DNA of 64,000 bases from Parapedobacter sp037190485 (GTDB lineage: Bacteria; Bacteroidota; Bacteroidia; Sphingobacteriales; Sphingobacteriaceae). The notes beneath the pieces were generated by a model. The model saw only the letters and a list, made by a program, of their open reading frames with translations, made no database searches and had not been told where the DNA came from. The translations under genes and the position numbers were made by a program. Position 1 is the stretch's first letter; the number at the start of each line of letters is the position of its first letter. The stretch is from positions 184,629 through 248,628 of the forward strand of contig JBBCJB010000016.1 in NCBI GenBank assembly GCA_037190485.1, read 5' to 3'. This document shows positions 17,642-26,876 of the stretch, piece by piece.

Positions 17642-18775
17642 ATGAACATCCTTGTCGCTCCCAATGCATTCAAACACGCCCTGAGCGCTCCAGCTGCCGC
17701 CGAAGCGATCGTGCGCGGATTGTCGGCGAGTCGGCTCGATTGTGTATGCCACCGTTTCCCAATCGGCGATGGCGGAAATGGCACCTGCGGCCTGCTGATC
17801 GATAGGCTGGGGGGCAAACGGGTCGAGGTGGCCGTTTCCGACCCGCTCGGCAGGTCCCTGCGGGCATCGTTCGGATTGGTCGACGGCGGGCGAACCGCCG
17901 TGATCGAGCTGGCCTACGCCTCGGGGTTGCACCTGCTGGCGCAGGAAGAATTGGATCCGCTACGGGCCAATACCCATGGTACCGGGCAATTGATCCGGGC
18001 CGCCCTTGACCTGGAGGTGCGGCGCATCATCGTGGGCATGGGCGGTTCGGCCACGGTAGACGGAGGCAGCGGTCTGCTGGCTGCGCTGGGCGTGCGGTTC
18101 CTGGACGGCGATGGGCAGGAGATCGCCGACCTGCCGGTCGGCCTGGAGCGGCTGCATGCCGTAGACCGGTCGGGCCTGGATGGCCGGTTGGCGGATTGCG
18201 AGATCACCATCCTGTGCGACGTGACCAACCCGCTGCTGGGCGAGGAAGGCGCGGCCCGGGTCTTTGGGCCGCAGAAAGGGGCGTCTGCAGCAGGCGTCGT
18301 GCGCCTGGAGGCCTTGTTGGAGCGGTTTGCCGCCATCGTGCAGCGCGAAACCGGGGTCGCGATCGGCACGGCGCCATCGGGTGGGGTGGCTGGCGGCGCC
18401 AGCGCCGGGCTGCTGGGCCTCGCGGGTGCGCGGCTCGTGAACGGCATCGACTATTTCCTGGACCTGACAGGATTCAACGCCGCGTTGACGGGTTGCGACC
18501 TCGTCATCACCGCCGAAGGCAGCATCGACGAACAGACTTTGCAGGGGAAAGGCCCGTTCGGCGTGGCTGAACGGGCCAAGGCACTGGGCATCCCGGTCAT
18601 CGGGCTGGCAGGCCGGATCCCGCAGCGGATAGACGGTAGGCTGAACGACTATTTCGATAGCTTGCTGCCGATCAACCCCGGCGCGGTTTCGCTCGCCGAA
18701 GCGTTGCCCGCCACGGCGGCCAACCTGCAGCGGACGGCGACGCAACTCGGGAACCTGATCGCGGGTTTCCGATGA
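17642..18775 (+). CDS. glxK: Glycerate kinase, GlxK/GarK family
   Basis: The 377-residue protein starts MNILVAPNAFKHALSAPAAAEAI and contains the family motifs FPIGDGGNGTCGLL, EIRVGMGGSATVDGGSG-like (here IIVGMGGSATVDGGSGLL), LCDVTNPLLGEEGAARVFGPQKGA and TAEGSIDEQTLQGKGPFGVAERA. It phosphorylates D-glycerate (class II members give 2-phosphoglycerate), feeding lower glycolysis. It follows garR and is the last gene of the locus that begins with the sigma factor at 3369. With the permease and reductase it forms a D-glycerate entry route. Confidence 0.95.
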   Translation: MNILVAPNAFKHALSAPAAAEAIVRGLSASRLDCVCHRFPIGDGGNGTCGLLIDRLGGKRVEVAVSDPLGRSLRASFGLVDGGRTAVIELAYASGLHLLAQEELDPLRANTHGTGQLIRAALDLEVRRIIVGMGGSATVDGGSGLLAALGVRFLDGDGQEIADLPVGLERLHAVDRSGLDGRLADCEITILCDVTNPLLGEEGAARVFGPQKGASAAGVVRLEALLERFAAIVQRETGVAIGTAPSGGVAGGASAGLLGLAGARLVNGIDYFLDLTGFNAALTGCDLVITAEGSIDEQTLQGKGPFGVAERAKALGIPVIGLAGRIPQRIDGRLNDYFDSLLPINPGAVSLAEALPATAANLQRTATQLGNLIAGFR

Positions 18776-18852
18776 GCGGCATGCCGTTGGAACTACCCCT
18801 ACCTATATGAAAATATTACATCGACGTGCCGACAAGCAATGGGGCGAAGCGC

Positions 18853-18860
18853 TATCTTTG
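18853..18860 (+). promoter_or_regulatory. -7 box (TATCTTTG) of the YceI gene
   Basis: TATCTTTG matches TAnnTTTG and lies 21 bases before the ATG at 18882. It supports the shorter start over a frame extension to 18807. Confidence 0.5.
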
Positions 18861-18881
18861 ACCAACAAAATCATTATCGTC

Positions 18882-19481
18882 ATGAACAGGAAAAATACCG
18901 CGTCAATCATCGCCCTTACCCTCGTTGTTGCACTTTCCGCTTTTACGCCGCCCAAAGCCGATGTATATCAGGTAGACGTAGCCAAATCGAAGATCGCTTG
19001 GCTGGGGCAGAATGTCGCGGGCGGCAAGCATACCGGCGAAATCGGCATCCAGAAAGGGGAGTTGATCCTCGATGGCGACAAGCTCACCGGAGGTAGCTTC
19101 ACGGTGGCCACCGGTACGATCACCGTAACCGATCTCGAAGGCGACCGCGCCACGCGGTTAGCCAATCACCTCAAGAACGAGGATTTCTTCGACGCGCCCA
19201 AGTTTCCGGAAGCGACCTTCAAGATCACCGACGTAACGGGTACGGGCAACAACCTGTCCATCATCGGCAACCTGACGATCAAGGATATCACCAGGCCCGT
19301 CACCTTCCCCGCAACGGTAAGCCAAACGGGCAATACGGTGAAGGCTTCGGCCAAGGGCGTGAAGATAGACCGCACGCAATTCGACGTGAAATACCGTTCG
19401 GGCAACTTCTTCAGTGGACTGGGCGACCGGGCTATCGCCGACGAATTCCAGCTCGACATCGAATTGGTGGCCACCAAGTGA
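18882..19481 (+). CDS. YceI-family periplasmic lipid-binding protein
   Basis: The 199-residue product has a signal peptide (MNRKNTASIIALTLVVALSAFTPPKA) and one YceI domain (about residues 30-198: YQVDVAKSKIAWLGQNVAGGKHTGEI, then FDAPKFPEATFKIT, GNLTIKDITRPVTFPA, DRTQFDVKYRSG). YceI proteins form a lipocalin-like barrel that binds polyisoprenoids. The precise role is unknown. The next gene starts four bases after its stop and may be co-transcribed. Confidence 0.93.
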   Translation: MNRKNTASIIALTLVVALSAFTPPKADVYQVDVAKSKIAWLGQNVAGGKHTGEIGIQKGELILDGDKLTGGSFTVATGTITVTDLEGDRATRLANHLKNEDFFDAPKFPEATFKITDVTGTGNNLSIIGNLTIKDITRPVTFPATVSQTGNTVKASAKGVKIDRTQFDVKYRSGNFFSGLGDRAIADEFQLDIELVATK

Positions 19482-19485
19482 CGCG

Positions 19486-19770
19486 ATGACCGAAGCCGTG
19501 ATCAACACCATCGGCTGGTTGGGCTTCCTGTGCTGTACGGTCGCTTACCTCTTGCTGAATGTAAAGATCCTCCGGTTTGATGGGGTGCTATACCAAGCGC
19601 TGAACGTGATCGGTGGGATCGGGTTGGTCATCAGCGCCTTTTACTTTGCCGATACGCCCAACTTGGCGGCCAACGCCATGTGGGTGCTCATCGCGTTGTT
19701 TGGCGTGATCCGCTACGGGCGCGAGTTACTCGCCCTGCGCAAAAACAAGCGGATCGGCGATGCCGAGTAA
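19486..19770 (+). CDS. Small three-helix membrane protein
   Basis: The 94-residue protein (MTEAVINTIGWLGFLCCTVAYLLLN...) has three hydrophobic segments at about residues 5-24, 36-56 and 62-80 and a basic C-terminus (YGRELLALRKNKRIGDAE). It resembles the CBU_0592-type small membrane proteins of unknown function. It begins four bases after the YceI stop. Its 3' end overlaps the convergent TetR gene by 45 bases. Confidence 0.75.
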   Translation: MTEAVINTIGWLGFLCCTVAYLLLNVKILRFDGVLYQALNVIGGIGLVISAFYFADTPNLAANAMWVLIALFGVIRYGRELLALRKNKRIGDAE

Positions 19771-20349
19771 TCGGTAGGCCTCGGTTTTGTATGCGGCTAT
19801 GCGGTCTCCGAACGATTGCTGGTCTGCCGACATGCTCAGGTAGAAGTAGGCCCCGTCTACCAATGCAAAAATCAGGTCAGCGGTGAGGCGCGCATCGGAA
19901 AGCTCGATCAGGCGCTCGTCCTGGCAACGACGCAGCAATCGGGTCAGGTTGTCCCGGAGCGTGTCCGTGAGTTTCTGGTACATGGCCTTGACCTCTTTGT
20001 CTCGATAGGCCAAGGCATAGCAGCTGTAAAACAGCCCGTCATCAAACAGCTTATTCCATTTTTTCGAAAACAGGTCTTCCACGACCTTGACCAACACGGT
20101 ACGCAATCCGGATTGGTTGTCGCGATCCACGCGGTAGATCTGTAGGTATTTGTCAAGCGTATAGTCAATCAATGCATAGGTGAGCTCTTCCTTGCTTTGG
20201 AAATAATGGATGATCAGGCTGGGGTTGATGTCCATCACCTTGGCGATCTTGGCAATGGACGTATTTTCCAGCCCCTCCTTTTTGGCAACCTTGTAATACA
20301 CCTTGATGATTTCCAATTGCCGGATTTCCTTGATGCTTTTTCTCCCCAT
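19726..20349 (-). CDS. TetR/AcrR-family transcriptional regulator
   Basis: The 207-residue product has an N-terminal TetR helix-turn-helix (about residues 10-60: IIKVYYKVAKKEGLENTSIAKIAKVMDINPSLIIHYFQSKEELTYALIDY) and a helical ligand domain. The HTH sequence is close to BetI-like regulators. A perfect 17-base palindrome 8 bases upstream of its start codon (20357-20373) is a likely operator for autoregulation. It is divergent from the second SusC operon 507 bases away, which it might also control, though no second palindrome copy was seen there. Confidence 0.92.
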   Translation of the reverse strand: MGRKSIKEIRQLEIIKVYYKVAKKEGLENTSIAKIAKVMDINPSLIIHYFQSKEELTYALIDYTLDKYLQIYRVDRDNQSGLRTVLVKVVEDLFSKKWNKLFDDGLFYSCYALAYRDKEVKAMYQKLTDTLRDNLTRLLRRCQDERLIELSDARLTADLIFALVDGAYFYLSMSADQQSFGDRIAAYKTEAYRLLGIADPLVFAQGE

Positions 20350-20356
20350 GATCGTG

Positions 20357-20373
20357 TTCGTAGCGGCTACGAA
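20357..20373. promoter_or_regulatory. Perfect 17-base palindrome, candidate TetR operator
   Basis: TTCGTAGC-G-GCTACGAA, two 8-base arms around one base, lies 7 bases upstream of the TetR start codon. The size and symmetry suit a TetR dimer. No experimental support. Confidence 0.7.
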
Positions 20374-20856
20374 AATAATAAATTTAATGTTAACAATATT
20401 TCACTTATTTATTAATTGTATGTTCATTCAATATATTTGTAAGGGTTTGATTTTGCGCAACCGATTGTTTTGATGGAATAGGGCGGTTTTTGTTTTTTCC
20501 ACTTGCGTGGTAAAAAAAAGAATTCTATTATTGTTATGCTATAAGTGACTAATCAATAGTGCGTTTTCAGCGGCTGGACGCAAGGTTGTCGGTCAAGTTC
20601 CGCAAAGCGGCGGGGCAACATCGCAATCGGTAAAACAAATCAATTAATGAACAGATAACATTCCGGTTAACGCAAGTTTATGGTGTAGGAGTATCTTTGT
20701 TTATTGATTAAATGTTCAATTAATTAGTAATGGATTTTCCGCCAATAATCGGGATGTATACGATAATATATAGGATGTGCCGGGTTCGGGATTTCACGTA
20801 GTTTGATGAGGCTGATCGATAACCGGTTTTTTTGTTTTTTTTAAATCAAATTTTCA
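20374..20856. other. AT-rich intergenic region between tetR and susC-2
   Basis: About 480 bases with no credible gene. It is much more AT-rich than its surroundings. It holds two -7-like boxes on the plus strand: TATATTTG (20432-20439) and TATCTTTG (20692-20699); the latter would give a leader of about 150 bases for susC-2. A small CCGC-AAA-GCGG hairpin lies near 20598-20608. No clear riboswitch was recognised. Confidence 0.5.
20692..20699 (+). promoter_or_regulatory. -7 box (TATCTTTG), candidate promoter of the second SusC/SusD operon
   Basis: Matches TAnnTTTG and lies 158 bases before susC-2. No convincing -33 TTG at 17-23 bases spacing, so the assignment is tentative. Confidence 0.4.
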
Positions 20857-23800
20857 ATGAGAAGACGATTACAACTTTGCCCACTACGGGTGGGCGCCAT
20901 GCGAGTGGCGTGGATGCTGATGGTGGTGCTTTTAGGCCTTTCCATTCCAGCGGTCGGTGCCGGATCCGGTACTGCCGTGGTGCAGAACCTGGTAACGGGA
21001 ACGGTAACCGACGCGATGGGCGAACCGCTGCCGGGCGCTACGGTCAGGGTGAAGGGCAAATCGGGCGCGGCAGGAACCGACGAGCAAGGGCGGTTTCAGC
21101 TGACGGCCGAAGTCGGCGATGTGCTCGTGGTGTCGATGATGGGCTACCAGCCCCGCGAAGTGGCCGTGACAACGGCGAAGCACTACCCGGTATCCTTGCA
21201 GGAAGAGACCGGAAGCCTGGATGAAGTGGTGGTGGTGGGTTACGGCACGCAGAAAAAAGTGAACCTTTCGGGCGCGGTGGACCAAGTGGATGCCAAGGTG
21301 CTGGCCAACCGGCCGATTTCTAACGTATCGCAGGGGTTGCAGGGCATGGTGCCTAACCTGAACATCCGGTTCGATAGCGGAGCGCCGGGCCAGGCTGCTA
21401 ACATCAATATCCGCGGGATCACGTCCATCAACGGTGGGTCGCCGCTCATCCTTATTGATGGCGTGCAATCCAGCTCTGCCGAGCTGAATTTGATCGCTCC
21501 GCAAGACATCGCCACCATTTCGGTGGTCAAGGATGCGTCGGCGGCGGCAATCTACGGTGCCCGTGCAGCGTTCGGGGTTATCCTGATCACCACCAAAACA
21601 GGCGTGTCGGGCAAGGCCACTGTGGGTTATTCCAATAACATCACTTGGAATAAGCCAACGGTAATTCCTGATAAGATTACGGATCCGTACGTGTTCTCGC
21701 GTTTGCTGCAACTTTCTACCGATAATACCCCGTGGAACAACGTGCAGTACAGTGATGCGCATTACGCATACGCCAAAGAGCGCTCTGACGATCCCAGTGT
21801 ACCCGGGGTACGGATAGATCCGCAGAACCCGAATTTGTGGCAATACATGGGCAACCGCGATTGGACGGAGTATTTTCTCAATGATTTCAATTTCACCCAC
21901 AATCACGACCTGTCCGTAAGTGGCGCCAGCGAAAATAACAAAGTGCGTTATTACCTATCGAGTGGCTACAACCGGCAGAATAGCCCGCTCACGTTGGCCG
22001 ATGATTACTTTGATCGTTACAGCATGCGTGCCAAGACCGATTATAAAGTGACCGATTGGTTGACATTGGGCAACAATACTTCATTGAGCAACACGGAACG
22101 TAAGTTGCCTAGCCAGCTGAGCATATTCGATATCTTCAACTATTTTCCGACAGACTATAACATAAACCCTGACGGCACGTGGGCGAATACGGCAGTGGGT
22201 TCAGCAGCGGCGCGGATTGTGGATGGCGGCGTAACAACCGACAAATTGGAGCAGGTGCAGACGCAATTTACCTCCGAGATGTCATTTTGGAAAGACCTGT
22301 TCAAGGTAAATACCGACTTTACCTATCGCCGCACCACAGACACCCGCAATTCGTTTACGACGCAATACAAGATCGGTTATGGCCCCGGTGATGTGCGCGA
22401 TGTGGGTAGCACGGGGGCGATGCGGGATGGACAGTTTGAATATTACAAAGTATTCAACATTTACGGTACCCTCAATAAACAATTTAACAACCATTCGCTG
22501 AGCGCCGTGCTGGGGTATAGCCAGGAGGATTTCCGCAGCGAGTATTTCGCCGTATCGCGCACCGGATTGATATCAAGTTCGTTCCCGACATTGGCCCTCA
22601 CTACCGGCAACCTGACCGCGAGCGAATCGATAGGCACGTATGCCTTACGGGGTGCATTTTACCGACTTAACTACATCTACGACAACCGATACATCGTCGA
22701 ATTCAACGGACGTTACGACGGTTCTTCCCGTTTCCCGAAAGACAAGCGCTTCGGTTTCTTCCCGTCCGGGTCTGCGGCTTGGCGTGTGGATCAAGAGCCC
22801 TTCATGGAAAGTGTTTCTGGCACGATCAGTAACCTGAAATTACGCGCTTCGTATGGTTCGTTGGGCAATCAGGATATCGGTAATTACGGCTACATTCCGT
22901 CAATGCGACCATTGCAGATGGGGTATTTGATCAATAATGTCCGACCCACTTACATAGAAACCCCTCCCTTAGTGTCGCCGAACTACACGTGGGAAACGGT
23001 CAATACGGTCAACTTCGGCATCGATTTAGGATTCCTTAACGAGAAAATCACGGCCGTGGCCGATGTTTTTACCCGGAACACACTCAACATGTTGACGCTA
23101 GGCAAGCAGCTTCCCGGCGTATTGGGGGCTGCCGAGCCGCGTGAAAATGCGGCCGACCTCAGGACGAGGGGATGGGAATTGACATTGGGCTACCGCGATA
23201 ACTATCAGGTGGCAGGGAGTACATTCAACCTCGAGACCCGGTTCGTTTTGTCTGATTCGAGAACCGAGATTACGCGTTTCGACAATCCGAATGGTAGCAT
23301 CATCCAGTATTACAACGGCATGCAATTGGGCGAAATCTGGGGCTTGCAAAGTGATGGGTTGTTCAAAAGCCAAGAGGAGATTGCTAAGCTGGATCAAACC
23401 TCCATCATTCCGTGGGGTGCCCTCGAAATCGTGCCCGGATGGCCCAAGTACGTGGACGTAGACGGCAACGGCAAGATCGAAAAGGGATATACCTTGGACG
23501 ATACCAAAGACTTGTCGATCATCGGCAATTCGACCCCACGCTACCTATTCGGGATGGACGTAAACATGAACTGGAAGAACATCGATTTCCGCATGTTCTG
23601 GCAAGGCGTAGGCCGTCGTGATTATTACCCCATCGACTACCTGTATTGGGGCTTTTACCAACAACCCTATGGAAATACCTACACGCACTTGCTAGATTTC
23701 TACCGCGGCGAGGGCGATACGGAGGCCGAGCGTGCCCGGCACTCGCAGGCTTACCTCGACCTGGGCTTGGCCGATGCCAATCTGGACGCGAAATTCCCAC

Positions 23801-24156
23801 ACCTGCAGTCGTGGTTGGCCGATGCCAACCTGGGTTTACGGATCGATCAGGCCATGGGCACGGCGATCCCCCAGACGGGTCACCTGCTCAACGCGGCTTA
23901 CTTGCGCTTGAAGAACCTGACGGTGGGTTACACACTGCCGCCGGAATTTACCGGCCGGTTCGGCATCAGGAGCCTACGGCTTTTCGGCACGGCCGAAAAC
24001 GTGTTCGAATTTTCGGAGGTGAAGCGCTTTTTCGATCCGGAGAGTGCCAACCGCAACATGAACATCAATCCCACGACGGCCATTGGCCGTGAGGGCAACG
24101 GGATTACGTATCCGTTCCAACGTAGTTTTTCATTCGGCCTTAATTTGGCCTTTTAA
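20857..24156 (+). CDS. SusC/RagA TonB-linked outer membrane transporter (second)
   Basis: The 1099-residue protein has a signal region (residues about 1-35), a carboxypeptidase-D-like domain (LVTGTVTDAMGEPLPGATVRVKG), the TonB box region LDEVVVVGYGTQKKVNLSGAVDQV, a plug (GLQGMVPNLNI, NIRGITSINGGSPLILIDGV, SVVKDASAAAIYGARAAFGVILITTK) and a barrel ending FSFGLNLAF. It lacks the STN domain, so it is not the partner of a FecR relay. It heads the operon with SusD-2 and two phosphatases, suggesting uptake of a phosphorylated compound. Confidence 0.96.
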   Translation: MRRRLQLCPLRVGAMRVAWMLMVVLLGLSIPAVGAGSGTAVVQNLVTGTVTDAMGEPLPGATVRVKGKSGAAGTDEQGRFQLTAEVGDVLVVSMMGYQPREVAVTTAKHYPVSLQEETGSLDEVVVVGYGTQKKVNLSGAVDQVDAKVLANRPISNVSQGLQGMVPNLNIRFDSGAPGQAANINIRGITSINGGSPLILIDGVQSSSAELNLIAPQDIATISVVKDASAAAIYGARAAFGVILITTKTGVSGKATVGYSNNITWNKPTVIPDKITDPYVFSRLLQLSTDNTPWNNVQYSDAHYAYAKERSDDPSVPGVRIDPQNPNLWQYMGNRDWTEYFLNDFNFTHNHDLSVSGASENNKVRYYLSSGYNRQNSPLTLADDYFDRYSMRAKTDYKVTDWLTLGNNTSLSNTERKLPSQLSIFDIFNYFPTDYNINPDGTWANTAVGSAAARIVDGGVTTDKLEQVQTQFTSEMSFWKDLFKVNTDFTYRRTTDTRNSFTTQYKIGYGPGDVRDVGSTGAMRDGQFEYYKVFNIYGTLNKQFNNHSLSAVLGYSQEDFRSEYFAVSRTGLISSSFPTLALTTGNLTASESIGTYALRGAFYRLNYIYDNRYIVEFNGRYDGSSRFPKDKRFGFFPSGSAAWRVDQEPFMESVSGTISNLKLRASYGSLGNQDIGNYGYIPSMRPLQMGYLINNVRPTYIETPPLVSPNYTWETVNTVNFGIDLGFLNEKITAVADVFTRNTLNMLTLGKQLPGVLGAAEPRENAADLRTRGWELTLGYRDNYQVAGSTFNLETRFVLSDSRTEITRFDNPNGSIIQYYNGMQLGEIWGLQSDGLFKSQEEIAKLDQTSIIPWGALEIVPGWPKYVDVDGNGKIEKGYTLDDTKDLSIIGNSTPRYLFGMDVNMNWKNIDFRMFWQGVGRRDYYPIDYLYWGFYQQPYGNTYTHLLDFYRGEGDTEAERARHSQAYLDLGLADANLDAKFPHLQSWLADANLGLRIDQAMGTAIPQTGHLLNAAYLRLKNLTVGYTLPPEFTGRFGIRSLRLFGTAENVFEFSEVKRFFDPESANRNMNINPTTAIGREGNGITYPFQRSFSFGLNLAF

Positions 24157-24184
24157 TCAATTGTTAGCATTGATACCGATAATC

Positions 24185-25993
24185 ATGAGGACAACAACTA
24201 TAAAATATGGGCTAATGGGGCTCCTTTCTGTCTCGCTCACCGCTTGTAACGATGATTTCCTCGAGAAATTTCCAGAAGCCGAAATCGGTAGGGAAAGTTT
24301 CTTCAAGACTGCCGAGGACTTGAACCTGTATATCTACGGGATTTACGACTACCCGTCAACCGGCATCTATAGCTCGGACTCCTATACACTTACCGACAAC
24401 GGTGGCTCCACCGGCAACGTCGAGTTGAAAACGATGATGCTGGGCACACCCAATTCCACCTCCCTAAACTCCGGCTGGAACTGGGGTCAACTCCGGAAGG
24501 TCAATTTTTACATGGACAATTTCAGGAATGCAAACCTTACCCAGGAGCGCATGAACCACTTTGAAGGCCTGGGGCGCTATTTCCGGGCCCGGTTCTATGC
24601 CGGGATGGTGAGGCGCTATTCGGACGTGCCCTGGATCGACCGGGTAGTCGAATCCAATAGCGAAGACTTGCTCTTCGCCGGACGCGACAGCCGCGAAGTG
24701 GTGGTGAACAACTTGATGGCCGATTTCGAGTTTGCCGCCAACCACGTAGACAAAACGGCGCCAACCGGAGCCGTGAACGGTTGGCAGGTGAAAATGGAGT
24801 ATGCGCGGGCGTTGCTGTACGAAGGAACGTTCCGCAGATACCACCCCGAATTGAACCTCCAAGGTTCGGCCGAGGGTTTGTTGCGCAAGGCGGTCGAAGT
24901 GGCCGACGACATCATCAAGAACAGCCCCTACCGCATCCACAACACCGGGAAACCCATGGAAGACTATGCGTCGCTGTTCGCGAACCCGAACCTAGCCGGA
25001 CATTCCGAAGTGCTGTTCGCGCGGCATTTCCAGGCGAACGTGCTGAACGGCGACAGCGGTGATGGTTTTTTCGGCAATTATGAAGCGTATCCATCGAAAG
25101 ATTTGGTGCAGGCCTACCTGATGAAAGACGGTACCTTTTACAGCAGCCAGCCCAACTACGAGCAAAATGAATTCGTTGACGAGTTCGCCGACCGAGATCC
25201 GCGCTTGTATCAAACCTATGCGTACCCGGGATGGGTGCTGATCCGTACCGGTACCTATACGCGCGGCACGGGGTTGTATGTGCAACAGCTGCAACGGAAT
25301 TTCTCCGGCTATCACCAGATCAAGGGCTTTTACAACACCACGGTGCAGGACGACCGCAATAACATGGACGTACCGCTCTACCGGTTGGCGGAAGTATTGT
25401 TGATCTTTGCCGAAGCCAAGGCCGAATTGGGCCAGTTGACGCAGGCCGACCTGGATGCATCCATCAACCTGCTGCGCTCCCGTGCGGGTATGCCGCATAT
25501 GGGCCTGAACCCGCCAGTCGACCCCGTCCAAGCGGCCAAGTTCGCCAACGTGACGGGACCCCAACGGGCCGAGATCCTGGAGATTCGCCGCGAGCGGCGG
25601 GTCGAGATGGCGTTCGAAGGGCTGCGCCACGACGATTTGATGCGTTGGGAAGTAGGCAAGTCGCTCGAGAAAGTCCCATTGGGCCTTTATTTTTCCCGTT
25701 TAGGCGAGCACGACCTCACGGGCGACGGAGTGGCCGACATCGTCTTATTGCCTGCATCGGGTACGATCCCCGAACCGTTGGGCAGGAATAGCCTGGGGGT
25801 TGTCCTGACCTACTACCGGGTGGGGGCGTTTGGGCAAGACGTGAGTTTTTACCTCAGCGGCGGCACGAACGGCAATGTGCAGATCGTCGAACGCACGGGT
25901 ACGTTCGTGTCGCCGAAGTATTACTACCGTCCGGTTCCACAGTCTCAAGTATTGCTTAATCCGGCATTGACGCAGATTTTTGGTTGGGAATAA
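24185..25993 (+). CDS. SusD/RagB surface-binding lipoprotein (second)
   Basis: From ATG 24185 the product is MRTTTIKYGLMGLLSVSLTACNDDFL, with lipobox LTAC. Its 602 residues make it longer than the first SusD. SusD marks include LGRYFRARFYAGMVRRYSDVPWIDRVV, VPLYRLAEVLLIFAEAKAELGQ, INLLRSRAGMP and EILEIRRERRVEMAFEGLRHDDLMRWEVGKSLEKVPLG. A C-terminal insertion of about 80 residues follows the usual end of the domain. Starts 28 bases after susC-2. Confidence 0.95.
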   Translation: MRTTTIKYGLMGLLSVSLTACNDDFLEKFPEAEIGRESFFKTAEDLNLYIYGIYDYPSTGIYSSDSYTLTDNGGSTGNVELKTMMLGTPNSTSLNSGWNWGQLRKVNFYMDNFRNANLTQERMNHFEGLGRYFRARFYAGMVRRYSDVPWIDRVVESNSEDLLFAGRDSREVVVNNLMADFEFAANHVDKTAPTGAVNGWQVKMEYARALLYEGTFRRYHPELNLQGSAEGLLRKAVEVADDIIKNSPYRIHNTGKPMEDYASLFANPNLAGHSEVLFARHFQANVLNGDSGDGFFGNYEAYPSKDLVQAYLMKDGTFYSSQPNYEQNEFVDEFADRDPRLYQTYAYPGWVLIRTGTYTRGTGLYVQQLQRNFSGYHQIKGFYNTTVQDDRNNMDVPLYRLAEVLLIFAEAKAELGQLTQADLDASINLLRSRAGMPHMGLNPPVDPVQAAKFANVTGPQRAEILEIRRERRVEMAFEGLRHDDLMRWEVGKSLEKVPLGLYFSRLGEHDLTGDGVADIVLLPASGTIPEPLGRNSLGVVLTYYRVGAFGQDVSFYLSGGTNGNVQIVERTGTFVSPKYYYRPVPQSQVLLNPALTQIFGWE

Positions 25994-26006
25994 TTAAATT
26001 GGCGAC

Positions 26007-26870
26007 ATGAGAAGATTTTTGTTGACGCTGGTAGCGCTCACGGGCATGGCGGCTACCGCACCTGTGTACGCACAGGAGCCGTTCTCCTTTGCGTTCCTCA
26101 CGGATTTGCACCTGAACCGGAACCCGAAGGCCAACAGCTTCGGTGGCCTCCGGCAGGCCATCGAATCCGTCCGCGCCTCGGGGGCCGATTTCATCCTGAC
26201 GGGTGGCGACAACGTCGACGTGGATGGCATGAAGGCCGAAGACCGGGAGAAGGCCAGCGGCCTTTACCGCGATTACAAGGACGCGGCCACCGCCTCATCG
26301 CTGAAATGGTATTACACGATCGGCAACCATGACCGCTACTGGCATGGCGGCGAAGCTGGCGGTGCGCATGGCGAGGGGCTGTTCGCTTCATTTTTCGGCG
26401 ATACCTATTACACGTTCGTGCACAAGGGGTGGCGCTTCATCGTATTGAACAGCACGGAGGTGTGCAATGGGAAGTATTGCGTGAGCGATGCACAGCGGCA
26501 ATGGCTCGAGGGCGTGCTGGCGGAAACGCCCGCTAGCCAACCGATCGTGGTATCCGCCCACGTGCCGTTCCTGTCGCTGTACTACCCGGTGTTGGAGGGC
26601 AGGTATACCGATGCCGATACCTTTGGCAACCAGAAGGCGATATTCGACCTGTTCGCCGGGCATAACCTCAAGCTGGTGCTGCAAGGGCACCAGCACCTTT
26701 ATGAAGAAATCAAGGTGAAAGGCGTGCAATTCATCACGGCCGGTGCGGTAAGCGCGAATTGGTGGGGCGGGAGTTTCCACGGCACCGAAGAAGGGTACTT
26801 GCTGGTGCATGCCGATGGCAATGATTTTTCGTGGACCTACGTGGACTACGGCTGGGAAGTGGATAACTGA
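26007..26870 (+). CDS. Secreted calcineurin-like metallophosphoesterase
   Basis: The 287-residue product has a signal peptide (cut near TAPVYAQ) and the metallophosphatase motifs D33-L-H35 (FLTDLHLN), GGDN (66-69), GNHD (106-109), and late histidines in VSAHVPFLS and GHQH. Such enzymes use two metal ions to hydrolyse phosphomono- or diesters. It lies 13 bases after SusD-2 and 6 bases before an alkaline-phosphatase-fold enzyme, so both probably dephosphorylate the substrate imported by SusC/D-2. The precise substrate is not inferable from the sequence. Confidence 0.9.
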   Translation: MRRFLLTLVALTGMAATAPVYAQEPFSFAFLTDLHLNRNPKANSFGGLRQAIESVRASGADFILTGGDNVDVDGMKAEDREKASGLYRDYKDAATASSLKWYYTIGNHDRYWHGGEAGGAHGEGLFASFFGDTYYTFVHKGWRFIVLNSTEVCNGKYCVSDAQRQWLEGVLAETPASQPIVVSAHVPFLSLYYPVLEGRYTDADTFGNQKAIFDLFAGHNLKLVLQGHQHLYEEIKVKGVQFITAGAVSANWWGGSFHGTEEGYLLVHADGNDFSWTYVDYGWEVDN

Positions 26871-26876
26871 TAAACG

